Shown here: in pieces, positions 1-6,339 of the stretch
Layout of the letters: the number at the start of each line of letters is the position of its first letter
How positions within the stretch are numbered: the stretch's first letter is position 1
Assembly: GCA_947176515.1 (NCBI GenBank)
Contig: CAMWQZ010000046.1
Coordinates: forward strand, 1 to 7,335
Reading direction: 5' to 3'
Length of the DNA stretch: 7,335 nucleotides
From: an uncultured Bacteroidales bacterium
Lineage (GTDB): Bacteria; Bacteroidota; Bacteroidia; Bacteroidales; Muribaculaceae
The notes under the pieces: model-generated
What the model was told of the DNA's origin: nothing
Database searches by the model: none
Seen by the model: only the letters and a program-made list of their open reading frames with translations
Position numbers and translations under genes: made by a program

Positions 1-60
1 TCTTTCAATAAGTACTACTACCGTGCGTGATGCTACACGAACCCGGACCGGACTGTATGA
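1..60 (+). other. Disrupted 5' edge upstream of the pseudouridine synthase
   Basis: In the frame of the downstream synthase this stretch has stops at 28-30 (TGA) and 58-60 (TGA), and no start codon lies between 61 and the ATG at 325. The first nine codons read SFNKYYYRA, which resembles the Asn/Tyr/Arg-rich composition further on. The second plus frame is open throughout but gives Thr-rich protein that does not look real. ATGs at 30 and 57 lie in the third frame, which ends at 66-68. One extra or missing base near 57-64 would join an upstream start to the repeat region. I cannot tell a sequence or assembly error from a true mutation. Confidence 0.5.
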
Positions 61-102
61 TACAATAACCACAACCGCCCGGGTTACAATAATAACTACA
101 AC

Positions 103-264
103 CGTCAGGGCGGCTACAACAATCAGAACCGTCAGGGCGGCTATAACAACCAGAATCGTCAAGGCGGCTACAATAACAACCGTCAGGGCGGTTATAACAA
201 CAATCGTCAAGGCGGCTACAACAATAATCGCCAGGGCGGATACAATAATCAGAACCGCCAGGGT
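103..264 (+). repeat. In-frame RQGGYNN(Q)N codon repeats
   Basis: Six tandem units begin at 103, 130, 157, 181, 205 and 229, with lengths 27, 27, 24, 24, 24 and 27 nt, then a partial unit from 256 (RQGG). Each encodes RQGGYNNQN or RQGGYNNN. Differences between units are at third codon positions (CGT/CGC, CAG/CAA, GGC/GGT/GGA, TAC/TAT, AAC/AAT) or are the presence or absence of the Gln-Asn pair. This pattern shows the repeat is translated in the frame of the synthase. All unit lengths are multiples of three, so copy-number slippage would keep the frame. The segment forms a basic, low-complexity, probably disordered N-terminal tail. Confidence 0.9.
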
Positions 265-324
265 GGTGCATTCCCCGGCCGCGGCAAGAGCTTCACTCCG
301 CGTCCCAAACGTATCGAATATGAA

Positions 325-1062
325 ATGCCGATACCCGATCCTAACGAACAGATTCGTCTTAATAAATTCATGAGCAATGCCGGCATCTGCTCTCGTCGTG
401 AGGCTGATGAATTTATCCAGCAGGGTCTCGTGAAGGTCAATGGTCAGGTTGTGACCGAACTCGGTACAAAGATTACTCATAGCGACGTTGTCGAGTATGA
501 TGAAAAGGTGGTTGCGCTCGAAAGCAAGTGCTATATCCTTCTTAACAAACCGAAGGACTGTGTCACTACAAGCGATGACCCCAATGGTCGCACTACCGTT
601 ATGGATCTTGTAAAGGGTGCTTGCAACGAACGCATCTATCCCGTAGGTCGTCTTGACCGCAACACCACCGGTGTGCTTCTTCTTACTAATGATGGTGATC
701 TCGCCTCTAAGCTCACTCACCCCAAATATGTTAAGAAAAAGATTTATCACGTTTGGTGTGACCGCGATATCGCCGAAGAAGATATGCAGCGCATTGCCGA
801 CGGCATTGAGCTCGAAGATGGTCCTATCCATGCCGACGCTATCAGCTATGCTACCGAGACAGACCGCAATCAGGCTGGTATCGAAATCCATTCGGGCCGC
901 AACCGTATCGTTCGCCGCATATTTGAGTCACTTGGTTATCATGTGACAAAACTTGACCGCGTCTATTTCGCCGGCCTTACTAAGAAGAATCTGCCGCGCG
1001 GACGTTGGCGTTACCTCACACAGGAAGAGGTTAACTTCTTGAAGATGGGTTCTTTTGAATAA
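325..1062 (+). CDS. rluB: rRNA pseudouridine synthase (RsuA/RluB family) with S4 domain
   Basis: It converts a specific uridine in ribosomal RNA to pseudouridine; by similarity to RluB the target would be in 23S rRNA, but the site is not provable here. Numbered from the ATG at 325, an S4 RNA-binding domain covers about residues 10-55 (IRLNKFMSNAGICSRREAD). The catalytic core follows, with motif GRLDRNTTG where Asp111 is the expected nucleophile, then GRNRIVRR and the family ending LPRGRWRYL. The core is full length. The true N-terminus is almost certainly further upstream: the same frame is open from 61 and encodes the repeat tail, a common arrangement in Bacteroidota homologues, but no start codon is available after the stop at 58-60. 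ATG 325 is therefore only the first usable start, with no clear ribosome binding site. asnS follows after 24 nt, suggesting co-transcription. The symbol marks the nearest family name, not a proven ortholog. Confidence 0.9.
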   Translation: MPIPDPNEQIRLNKFMSNAGICSRREADEFIQQGLVKVNGQVVTELGTKITHSDVVEYDEKVVALESKCYILLNKPKDCVTTSDDPNGRTTVMDLVKGACNERIYPVGRLDRNTTGVLLLTNDGDLASKLTHPKYVKKKIYHVWCDRDIAEEDMQRIADGIELEDGPIHADAISYATETDRNQAGIEIHSGRNRIVRRIFESLGYHVTKLDRVYFAGLTKKNLPRGRWRYLTQEEVNFLKMGSFE

Positions 1063-1086
1063 GATTAATAATAATTATCTATCATA

Positions 1087-2475
1087 ATGAAACGTACAAA
1101 AATAGTCGACATATTCAACCCCGAGCTTTTAGGCAAGGAAGTTTGTGTAAAAGGTTGGGTGAGAACTCGTCGTGGCAATAAATACGTGCAGTTTGTTGCC
1201 CTTAACGACGGCTCAACAATCAAAAACATTCAGATTGTGTTCGACATGAATAATTTTACCGACGAGCAGCTCAAGCCTGTGACCACAGGCTCGTCAATCT
1301 GTGTCGAAGGCATTCTTGTCGAGTCGATGGGTAAGGGTCAGACTTGCGAAATTCAGGCTAAGACCCTCGAAGTTTATGGTACTGCCGACCCTGAGGCTTA
1401 TCCCCTCCAGAAGAAAGGCCATACTCTTGAGTTCCTTAGAGAGAAAGCTCACTTGCGTCCTCGCACCAATACATTTGGCGCTATCTTGCGTGTGCGCAGC
1501 GCCCTGGCTTATGCTATTCATAAGTTCTTTCAGGAAAAAGGCTTCTTCTATCTTAACACTCCGCTTATCACAGCCAGTGACTGCGAAGGTGCAGGAGCAA
1601 TGTTCCAGGTGACCACTCTTCCTCTCAATGACCTTCCTAAGACTGAAGACGGCGCGGTTGACTACTCGCAGGACTTTTTCGGTAAGCCTACAGCTCTTAC
1701 CGTGAGTGGTCAGCTTGAAGGTGAGCTCGGCGCTACTGCTCTTGGTGCGATTTACACTTTCGGCCCGACTTTCCGCGCTGAGAATTCAAACACTCCGCGT
1801 CACTTGTCAGAGTTCTGGATGATTGAGCCGGAAATGGCCTTCTATGACATCTCCGATAACATGGATCTTGCCGAGGAGTTTGTTAAATATTGCATCCGCT
1901 ATGCTCTTGACCACTGCCGCGACGATATCGAATTTTTGGCAGAGCATTTCGATAAGGGCTTGATTGAGCGTCTTGAGTTTGTTCTGCATAATGATTTCGT
2001 GCGTCTGACATATACAGAAGGTGTCAAGATTCTCGAAGAGTCAGGCCGCAAATTCGAGTTCCCGGTTAGCTGGGGCATCGACCTCCAGAGCGAGCACGAA
2101 CGTTATCTCGTCGAGGAGCACTTCAAGAAGCCGGTTATCCTTACCGATTATCCCAAGGATATCAAGGCATTCTATATGAAGCAGAACGAGGATGGTAAGA
2201 CTGTCCGCGCTATGGATGTTCTCTTCCCGAATATCGGTGAGATTATAGGTGGCTCTGAGCGCGAAGCTGATTACGACAAACTGCTCAAACGCATCGAGGA
2301 ACTCGATATCCCGATGAAAGACATGTGGTGGTATCTCGACACCCGTCGTTTCGGCACAGTGCCTCATAGCGGTTTCGGTCTTGGATTCGAGCGTCTTGTG
2401 CTCTTCGTAACGGGCATGACTAATATCCGCGACGTTATCCCCTTCCCTCGCACACCCAACAACGCCGAATTCTAA
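1087..2475 (+). CDS. asnS: Asparaginyl-tRNA synthetase
   Basis: It charges tRNA-Asn with asparagine in the cytoplasm using ATP; class IIb synthetase. The 462-residue length is usual for bacterial AsnS. An N-terminal OB-fold anticodon-binding domain (about 1-105, with [21 protein letters not shown]) precedes the catalytic domain. Motif 2 is visible as [21 protein letters not shown] (residues 229-249) and motif 3 as GFGLGFER (429-436), followed by the family ending [10 protein letters not shown]. The AENSNT signature and lack of an AspRS-type insertion favour AsnS over AspRS. The ATG at 1087 gives the normal N-terminus ([10 protein letters not shown]). It lies 24 nt after the pseudouridine synthase and no promoter-like sequence is seen in the gap, so the two are probably one operon. 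Codon use and GC look typical of a core gene. Confidence 0.98.
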   Translation: MKRTKIVDIFNPELLGKEVCVKGWVRTRRGNKYVQFVALNDGSTIKNIQIVFDMNNFTDEQLKPVTTGSSICVEGILVESMGKGQTCEIQAKTLEVYGTADPEAYPLQKKGHTLEFLREKAHLRPRTNTFGAILRVRSALAYAIHKFFQEKGFFYLNTPLITASDCEGAGAMFQVTTLPLNDLPKTEDGAVDYSQDFFGKPTALTVSGQLEGELGATALGAIYTFGPTFRAENSNTPRHLSEFWMIEPEMAFYDISDNMDLAEEFVKYCIRYALDHCRDDIEFLAEHFDKGLIERLEFVLHNDFVRLTYTEGVKILEESGRKFEFPVSWGIDLQSEHERYLVEEHFKKPVILTDYPKDIKAFYMKQNEDGKTVRAMDVLFPNIGEIIGGSEREADYDKLLKRIEELDIPMKDMWWYLDTRRFGTVPHSGFGLGFERLVLFVTGMTNIRDVIPFPRTPNNAEF

Positions 2476-2485
2476 ACAATTTGTT

Positions 2486-2516
2486 TCGCCGCGGTCACTA
2501 ACGTCTGTCGCGGCGA
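2486..2516. other. GC-rich stem-loop after asnS
   Basis: A perfect 8-bp stem (TCGCCGCG at 2486-2493 with CGCGGCGA at 2509-2516) encloses a 15-nt loop, 10 nt after the asnS stop. No T-run follows on either strand, so it is not a classical intrinsic terminator. It could stabilise the 3' end of the asnS mRNA or help termination together with the next hairpin. Confidence 0.5.
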
Positions 2517-2536
2517 TGTTACAAAAAATAGTCCAA

Positions 2537-2583
2537 AATAAATAGAGGCAATCACTAACTCAGAGTGATTGCCTCTATTTATT
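2537..2583. terminator. Bidirectional intrinsic terminator between convergent genes
   Basis: A perfect 20-bp inverted repeat (2537-2556 with 2564-2583) has a 7-nt loop (AACTCAG). The stem core is GC-containing (GAGGCAATCACT) and the outer part is A/T, giving T-rich RNA ends in both directions (CTCTATTTATTAATT on plus, CTATTTATTTT on minus). It lies 61 nt after asnS and 15 nt after the stop of the minus-strand gene, so it can end both transcripts. Confidence 0.88.
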
Positions 2584-2598
2584 AATTGACGTCTGGGA

Positions 2599-4098
2599 TT
2601 AGTAAATGACGATTTTTTCAGTTGTGTTGCCCTTACGTTGGATATATACTCCTTGAGTTGGATTATCAACTCTCACGCCTTGCAGGTTGAAGTATTCAAC
2701 AGGTGAGTTTGCATTATCAATAGTGATATCGTTAATCCCTGCATTTTTGGGGAGTGTGATACGGAACATCGGAGCGTCGACAGTTAAGAAAGTGGCTTGT
2801 TTGAAGAAGCGCTCTACAAGAATAAAGCTATTGTTGGGGAAAGTTATTTCGCGGCCATCAAGTTCGCCGAATATTCCAAGCTCTTTGATTTCTTCTTTTG
2901 ACATGCCATCCTGAAGATATTTGTAGGCTAAAGAGAAGATGCTTACATCGCCATATCCGTTGTCGACTCCTGCCGGGGAGTCTTCGATGTAGACTGCTTC
3001 GGGGTCTTCAGCGTGAACGTAGAGATAGTGTTTGTGATTGTCGTGAGGGCGATACATGTTAGCATATACGCCTGACGAATAGTAGGGGTGATTTTTATAT
3101 GGCTCAACGAGTCGGTAGAAACCGGGTTGATTCTTGTTGACTTCGACAGTCACGTTGAGTTTTTCGGTTGTCATATCGGGATAGACTGAGCCTAAGACAT
3201 CTTCATAATACACTGCTGTACCATATTCTTCCCATTGGTCTGCTTCGTCATCCATAATGTAGAAGTATGATGAGTTAGCTGAGACGGCTTCCCCCTTTGA
3301 GTTATATGCTACGACGACAAGAGCGTAGCGACCGCGCTTATCAGCTGTTATAGTGTTTTCTCCGGGAGCAGCATCGGTTCCGTTTTCGATTGCATAAGCC
3401 ATTTCGGCTTCGGTGCCGTTGAAGTAGCCTTGAATCGCACATGCTTTGAAGCTCTTTATGCTCAGGCCAACGTCTTTGATTGTATAATGGAAAACGTTGT
3501 CTTCAGAGCATGATTTGTCCTCAAGGGTGGTAATAGAGAATTCATAGTCATTCCATTCGCTATCGGGCATCACGAGTCTGAAACCTTTGAAGAAGTTGCC
3601 GAGTTGCCATCGTTCGCCTGCGCCGACGGTTTGATAGGCTATACCCGAATCAGGTGCTGAAATTACTCCATCTTCAATAATGAGATATTTCTGAGCGTCG
3701 AATTCATTTTCGACCACATAGCTGCATACATTGTATTTATCACCGAATGTACTGATGGCTACATAAGCTTTGTCAGGGTTCGTAGCGTTGATATACATAT
3801 AGCCTTCGTTATCAGCTTCGCCAATTGTAGGACCTAAAATTGATTGAGGGCATGCGTCGCCGTAAGCGACAAAACGATACCACCCTGGTTGGTCGTTACT
3901 CTCTTCGACTGTCACTGTCCAATGTAAACCTTTTTGCCAGTGAATCATAGTGAAAACATCTTCGTAGTACTCTCCGTCGCCGATAGCGGTCCATTCGCCG
4001 CTTGGTATTTGAGATCCTTCAGATGCATTGTCTTGAGCATTAAGTTGCCCGACACAGATTGACAGCATCATTAAAACTGTCAGATAGATTTGTTTCAT
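2599..4098 (-). CDS. Secreted two-module protein with Bacteroidales-type C-terminal segment
   Basis: I do not recognise a named family. Residues 1-21 form a type I signal peptide (MKQ, hydrophobic core, likely cleavage after LNA), with no lipobox cysteine. Two related modules are visible. The first starts near 35 (WTAIGDGEYYEDV ... VTVEESNDQPGWYRFV ... YMYINATNPDKAYV, then FFKGFRLVMPD at 170-179). The second starts near 289 (WEEYGTAVYYEDV ... VTVEVNKNQPGFYRLV ... YLYVHAEDPEAVYI, then FFKQATFLTVDAPMFRITLP at 431-450). A stretch at about 211-283 between them looks Ig- or Fn3-like. The C-terminus (about 467-499, YFNLQGVRVDNPTQGVYIQ and a final basic beta strand) resembles the Bacteroidota secretion or sorting ends related to the type IX signal. 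It is probably exported to the cell surface or medium. No catalytic motif is seen; binding or structural roles are possible. It has its own promoter and terminator and so appears monocistronic. Confidence 0.87.
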   Translation of the reverse strand: MKQIYLTVLMMLSICVGQLNAQDNASEGSQIPSGEWTAIGDGEYYEDVFTMIHWQKGLHWTVTVEESNDQPGWYRFVAYGDACPQSILGPTIGEADNEGYMYINATNPDKAYVAISTFGDKYNVCSYVVENEFDAQKYLIIEDGVISAPDSGIAYQTVGAGERWQLGNFFKGFRLVMPDSEWNDYEFSITTLEDKSCSEDNVFHYTIKDVGLSIKSFKACAIQGYFNGTEAEMAYAIENGTDAAPGENTITADKRGRYALVVVAYNSKGEAVSANSSYFYIMDDEADQWEEYGTAVYYEDVLGSVYPDMTTEKLNVTVEVNKNQPGFYRLVEPYKNHPYYSSGVYANMYRPHDNHKHYLYVHAEDPEAVYIEDSPAGVDNGYGDVSIFSLAYKYLQDGMSKEEIKELGIFGELDGREITFPNNSFILVERFFKQATFLTVDAPMFRITLPKNAGINDITIDNANSPVEYFNLQGVRVDNPTQGVYIQRKGNTTEKIVIY

Positions 4099-4148
4099 AA
4101 AAGTAATTGAAAAATTGTAGAAATGATTTGATTGGTGTTTTTATTTTG

Positions 4149-4180
4149 CAAAATTAAGTCAAAAACATAATATAAGCAAA
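4149..4180 (-). promoter_or_regulatory. Bacteroidota-type promoter for the secreted protein gene
   Basis: On the minus strand a -33 TTTG (4180-4177, within TTGTTTGC) is followed by 20 nt and then a -7 element TAATTTTG (4156-4149), matching the Bacteroidota primary-sigma consensus TTTG-N19-21-TAnnTTTG. Transcription should begin near 4143, giving an AT-rich leader of about 45 nt before the ATG at 4098. Confidence 0.75.
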
Positions 4181-4189
4181 CAATCATAG

Positions 4190-4218
4190 AAAAACGCTTG
4201 CAATTTAACCAATTGCAA
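4190..4218 (-). terminator. Intrinsic terminator after the EEP-domain gene
   Basis: Read on the minus strand, TTGCAATT-GGTTA-AATTGCAA forms an 8-bp hairpin (4218-4211 with 4205-4198, 5-nt loop), followed by GCG and five Ts (4194-4190). It starts 28 nt after the stop of the gene ending at 4247 and lies just before the next promoter, separating the two transcription units. Confidence 0.75.
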
Positions 4219-4246
4219 ACAATTTGCTCACCAATAGCTAATGTAA

Positions 4247-5440
4247 TTAATACTTGAATTCAAGTAATATGGGATTGTTTGTCGAGACAATATAATCTTT
4301 AATAATTTCGGCCCTTGAGATTTGAGGCTCAAAGCTGCGGCTCGCAAGGAAATAATCTATGCGGTGCCCATGATTATTTATCCTTACTTCTGGGTCATTT
4401 CTAAAAAAGTATGTAAACTCTTTTGAGAAAGGATGAAAAACGCGAAACGAATCTATTAAATGTCCCTTGCGACATAGCTCGGTAAAGTTTTGTCTCTCCC
4501 ACTCATGGAAATTGGCTTGATTACGTTGATACTTACCATCCCAGCAGTCATGCTCAGTTACGACAATATTCATATCGCCACATATAATTTGTCGGTCGGG
4601 AGTGGTGCAAACTATAGATTTCAGTTTGTCATCAAATTTTCTACGATGCTCAATCGCGCCATGCACTGTTGGATTGGAATAGGGCGCATAAATGTTGTAA
4701 AGAGTGAAGGATGGATAATAAATTTCAGTCTTCAATAAGTGCCCGTCAAGAACAGGGTCATCCAGTTTGGAGAAATTGCACGGTATACAATTCTTTACGT
4801 AAGTCACTACACCGGCGTAGGGACGGGAATTACATGCACGAATATATCCATTAATTTCAAATTCAGGCGAGTCTGTTATATTCTTGACCTTCTGCAAGCA
4901 AATAATTTCAGGAGAAAGCTCATCAATTAGTTTTTTCAAAGTTTTAAAATGGGCTTTTATACCGTCGATATTCCAGCTTACCAGGCGCATCTTAGTAGGT
5001 GGAGTTGGCATTGTGTTGTTTCCGACCCTGATATAGCCGGCTGGCAGTGTCCAAAACTCTTGATAAAATATTGGTGAATCGCCTTTGTCGGCGTGAGATA
5101 GGAGTTTGCTAAACCACTCCACATATTCTGGGTCTTCACCTTTACCGATTTTAAGTAAATCGGGATTCTCCTGTATAAATTTCTTGACAAATGGCTGTAT
5201 GTCTATTCCTGTGGTCATTACACCGACAGAGGCAGACCAAATGTCGTTGCATCGCTCGTCAAAGATGATTTCTTGATTGGCGCAGATATGGTCTTGTGTC
5301 GTTATGTGGCATCGCAGACTTAGTCCGTTAGGGGCGACATAAGACATCCATCTTAAATTCTGATAGCCCATTTCATGAAGTTCGTGTAGAACTTTCATAA
5401 GCTCATAGACTCCCAAATTATGTAGGCTACATTCGGGCAT
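4247..5440 (-). CDS. Exonuclease III-like (EEP) domain protein with unknown N-terminal domain; catalytic residues missing
   Basis: Residues 1-150 are a domain I do not recognise (LHNLGVYELMKVLHELHEMG, NLRWMSYVAPNGLSLRCHI, IFDERCNDIWSA, FYQEFWTLPAGYIRVG). Residues 151-397 follow the ExoIII/AP-endonuclease fold: MRLVSWNIDG (Asn157 = E. coli ExoIII Asn7), NIYAP (Tyr251 = Tyr109), GDMNI (Asp289, Asn291 = Asp151, Asn153), RIDYFLAS (Asp362 = Asp229). Three key positions are changed. The LQETK motif reads LQKVK, putting Lys184 at metal ligand Glu34. The SDHxP motif reads STNNP, putting Thr387 and Asn388 at Asp258 and His259. The active-site histidine and a metal ligand are thus gone, so classical nuclease activity is unlikely; DNA binding may remain. 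The frame is intact and ends normally (ILLEFKY), arguing for a maintained pseudoenzyme rather than simple decay. The gene starts 19 nt after the T5orf172 gene and is probably co-transcribed with it. Confidence 0.88.
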   Translation of the reverse strand: MPECSLHNLGVYELMKVLHELHEMGYQNLRWMSYVAPNGLSLRCHITTQDHICANQEIIFDERCNDIWSASVGVMTTGIDIQPFVKKFIQENPDLLKIGKGEDPEYVEWFSKLLSHADKGDSPIFYQEFWTLPAGYIRVGNNTMPTPPTKMRLVSWNIDGIKAHFKTLKKLIDELSPEIICLQKVKNITDSPEFEINGYIRACNSRPYAGVVTYVKNCIPCNFSKLDDPVLDGHLLKTEIYYPSFTLYNIYAPYSNPTVHGAIEHRRKFDDKLKSIVCTTPDRQIICGDMNIVVTEHDCWDGKYQRNQANFHEWERQNFTELCRKGHLIDSFRVFHPFSKEFTYFFRNDPEVRINNHGHRIDYFLASRSFEPQISRAEIIKDYIVSTNNPILLEFKY

Positions 5441-5459
5441 AAACTATTCTTGTTGTAAT

Positions 5460-6101
5460 TTAATAATCTTCAATGGGGTAGGTAGTATCGTAAATCTCTT
5501 GAAGATTAATTCCGTTGAAACTCCAACGTGGTGTCGGTTGAACGGCGTATTTGGAGTTGAGAAGTTTGGTAGTTATTGCCGTCAGTGATGTTTCTTCTCC
5601 AAGGTATTCGACGCGTTTGTCTCCGACGACAGTTACAGAGATAGAAGGGTCGGCGTTATAAGTCAAAGAACTGCCCACCGGTATACCCATCTGTGTGAAG
5701 TTTAAAGGTGGACGATGCTTCGTTGCTTTAGTTTTTGATGCAATATCATCAGGGTTAAGGTCATTGTTCATCTCATCGCTAACCTCTGACGTGACATCCT
5801 TTTCGTTGAATATCTCAAGAATAGCGATTGCTTGCTCTTTTTTAATCTGAAAAAACTCACGATTCATATTGAGCCTGTTAGGCTCGAAAGCTGTATGAAG
5901 TGCTTTTTCAAGCTTTAAGCAATTGCAAGTCTTTACCTCACAGGCATATTCTACGTCAAATGGCACTGGAACACCAGTAGTGTAAAGTTCTTTAAGACGT
6001 GCATCCAGTTCTGGGCGTGTGGTCATACCTATTTTGACCAATCCGGGCATTGCACGGTTGGACAATACATATACAATGCCAATTTGATTATCTTTAGCCA
6101 T
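5460..6101 (-). CDS. T5orf172 (GIY-YIG-like) protein with RAMA-like C-terminal domain
   Basis: Residues 7-95 match the T5orf172/MUG113 branch of the GIY-YIG nuclease fold: GIVYVLSN (8-15), GLVKIGMTTR (20-29), the TTGVPVPF segment (41-48), LEKALHTAF (64-72) and NREFFQI (80-86). In this branch the second Tyr of GIY-YIG is usually Lys, as here (VKIG). An acidic linker (about 101-122) leads to residues 130-213 (MGIPVGSSLTY ... VEYLGEETSLTAITTKLL ... YAVQPTPRWSFNGINLQEIYD). These resemble RAMA-type domains found with restriction and modification proteins and proposed to read modified DNA. Such proteins are known from phages and bacterial accessory regions; activity here is unproven. It is the first gene after a good promoter and is followed after 19 nt by the EEP-domain gene, so the two products probably act together. 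The ATG at 6101 leaves only six residues before the domain, as expected. Confidence 0.88.
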   Translation of the reverse strand: MAKDNQIGIVYVLSNRAMPGLVKIGMTTRPELDARLKELYTTGVPVPFDVEYACEVKTCNCLKLEKALHTAFEPNRLNMNREFFQIKKEQAIAILEIFNEKDVTSEVSDEMNNDLNPDDIASKTKATKHRPPLNFTQMGIPVGSSLTYNADPSISVTVVGDKRVEYLGEETSLTAITTKLLNSKYAVQPTPRWSFNGINLQEIYDTTYPIEDY

Positions 6102-6129
6102 ACTAAAATGTGTTTCTTGAGATTAGATA

Positions 6130-6160
6130 CAAATTTAATTAGAAATTCTTAATCTGCAAA
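6130..6160 (-). promoter_or_regulatory. Bacteroidota-type promoter for the T5orf172-EEP operon
   Basis: On the minus strand TTTG (6160-6157) is followed by exactly 19 nt and TAAATTTG (6137-6130), a full match to the Bacteroidota consensus TTTG-N19-TAnnTTTG. Transcription should begin near 6124, leaving a leader of about 20-25 nt before the ATG at 6101. The -33 end overlaps the last codons of the possible small ORF upstream. Confidence 0.8.
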
Positions 6161-6274
6161 AATCGGTTGGGTGTAGTTTATAGTGAATATTTCATTTTTC
6201 GTGAACCAAATAAAGATGATGGATGTTATAATTATACAGAACAGCAGAAAACGAAATAGAATTAGTTTTTTCAT
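6149..6274 (-). CDS. Possible 41-aa single-span membrane peptide
   Basis: An ATG at 6274 opens a 41-codon frame ending in TAA at 6151-6149. The peptide begins MKKLILFR, has a hydrophobic stretch at about residues 9-24 (FLLFCIIITSIIFIWF) and then a charged and polar tail (TKNE...). This is the layout of a small inner-membrane protein or an uncleaved signal anchor. It starts 22 nt after the terminator hairpin of the upstream nuclease gene. No promoter or ribosome binding site is clear. The strand is T-rich, which by itself produces hydrophobic short frames, so it may be chance. I recognise no family. Confidence 0.35.
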   Translation of the reverse strand: MKKLILFRFLLFCIIITSIIFIWFTKNEIFTINYTQPIFAD

Positions 6275-6295
6275 AGGATTAGATTTTAAGGTTTT

Positions 6296-6332
6296 AACAA
6301 GGCGCGGCAGTCGTGAGACCGCCGCGCTTGTT
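6296..6332 (-). terminator. Hairpin after the PGN_0703-family gene
   Basis: A strong GC stem (GCGCGGC at 6302-6308 with GCCGCGC at 6321-6327) extends inward by three pairs after one mismatch and outward by AACAA/TTGTT (6296-6300 with 6328-6332) with one bulged G at 6301. It begins 7 nt after the stop of the upstream minus-strand gene. On the minus strand the exit side is CTTGTTAAAACC, so the T-tract is weak, but position and stability favour a terminator. Confidence 0.65.
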
Positions 6333-6339
6333 GTTAGAA

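Noticed and set aside
103..264. Tandem repeats as a CRISPR array or non-coding satellite
   Set aside because: Units are contiguous with no unique spacers, have lengths divisible by three and differ mainly at third codon positions in the frame of the downstream enzyme, so they are coding repeats.
5..271. Minus-strand Cys/Tyr/Gly-rich frame across the repeats
   Set aside because: It is the antisense of the coding repeats; its unusual cysteine pattern comes only from the complement of the repeat codons.
23..373. Plus-strand Thr/Ile/Arg-rich frame beginning with GTG
   Set aside because: It is the repeat read one base out of phase. Variation between units falls on non-synonymous positions in this frame, and it overlaps the start of the S4 domain.
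2041..2367. Minus-strand frame of about 108 codons inside asnS
   Set aside because: It lies fully antisense to the conserved AsnS catalytic domain and shows no recognisable protein features.
4490..4930. Two short plus-strand frames inside the EEP gene
   Set aside because: Both are antisense to conserved EEP motifs (GDMNI, NIYAP) and have no plausible expression signals.
4247..5440. Functional xth (exonuclease III) repair gene
   Set aside because: The fold matches, but residues at the Glu34, Asp258 and His259 positions are Lys, Thr and Asn, and there is an extra 150-residue N-terminal domain, so the name xth would mislead.
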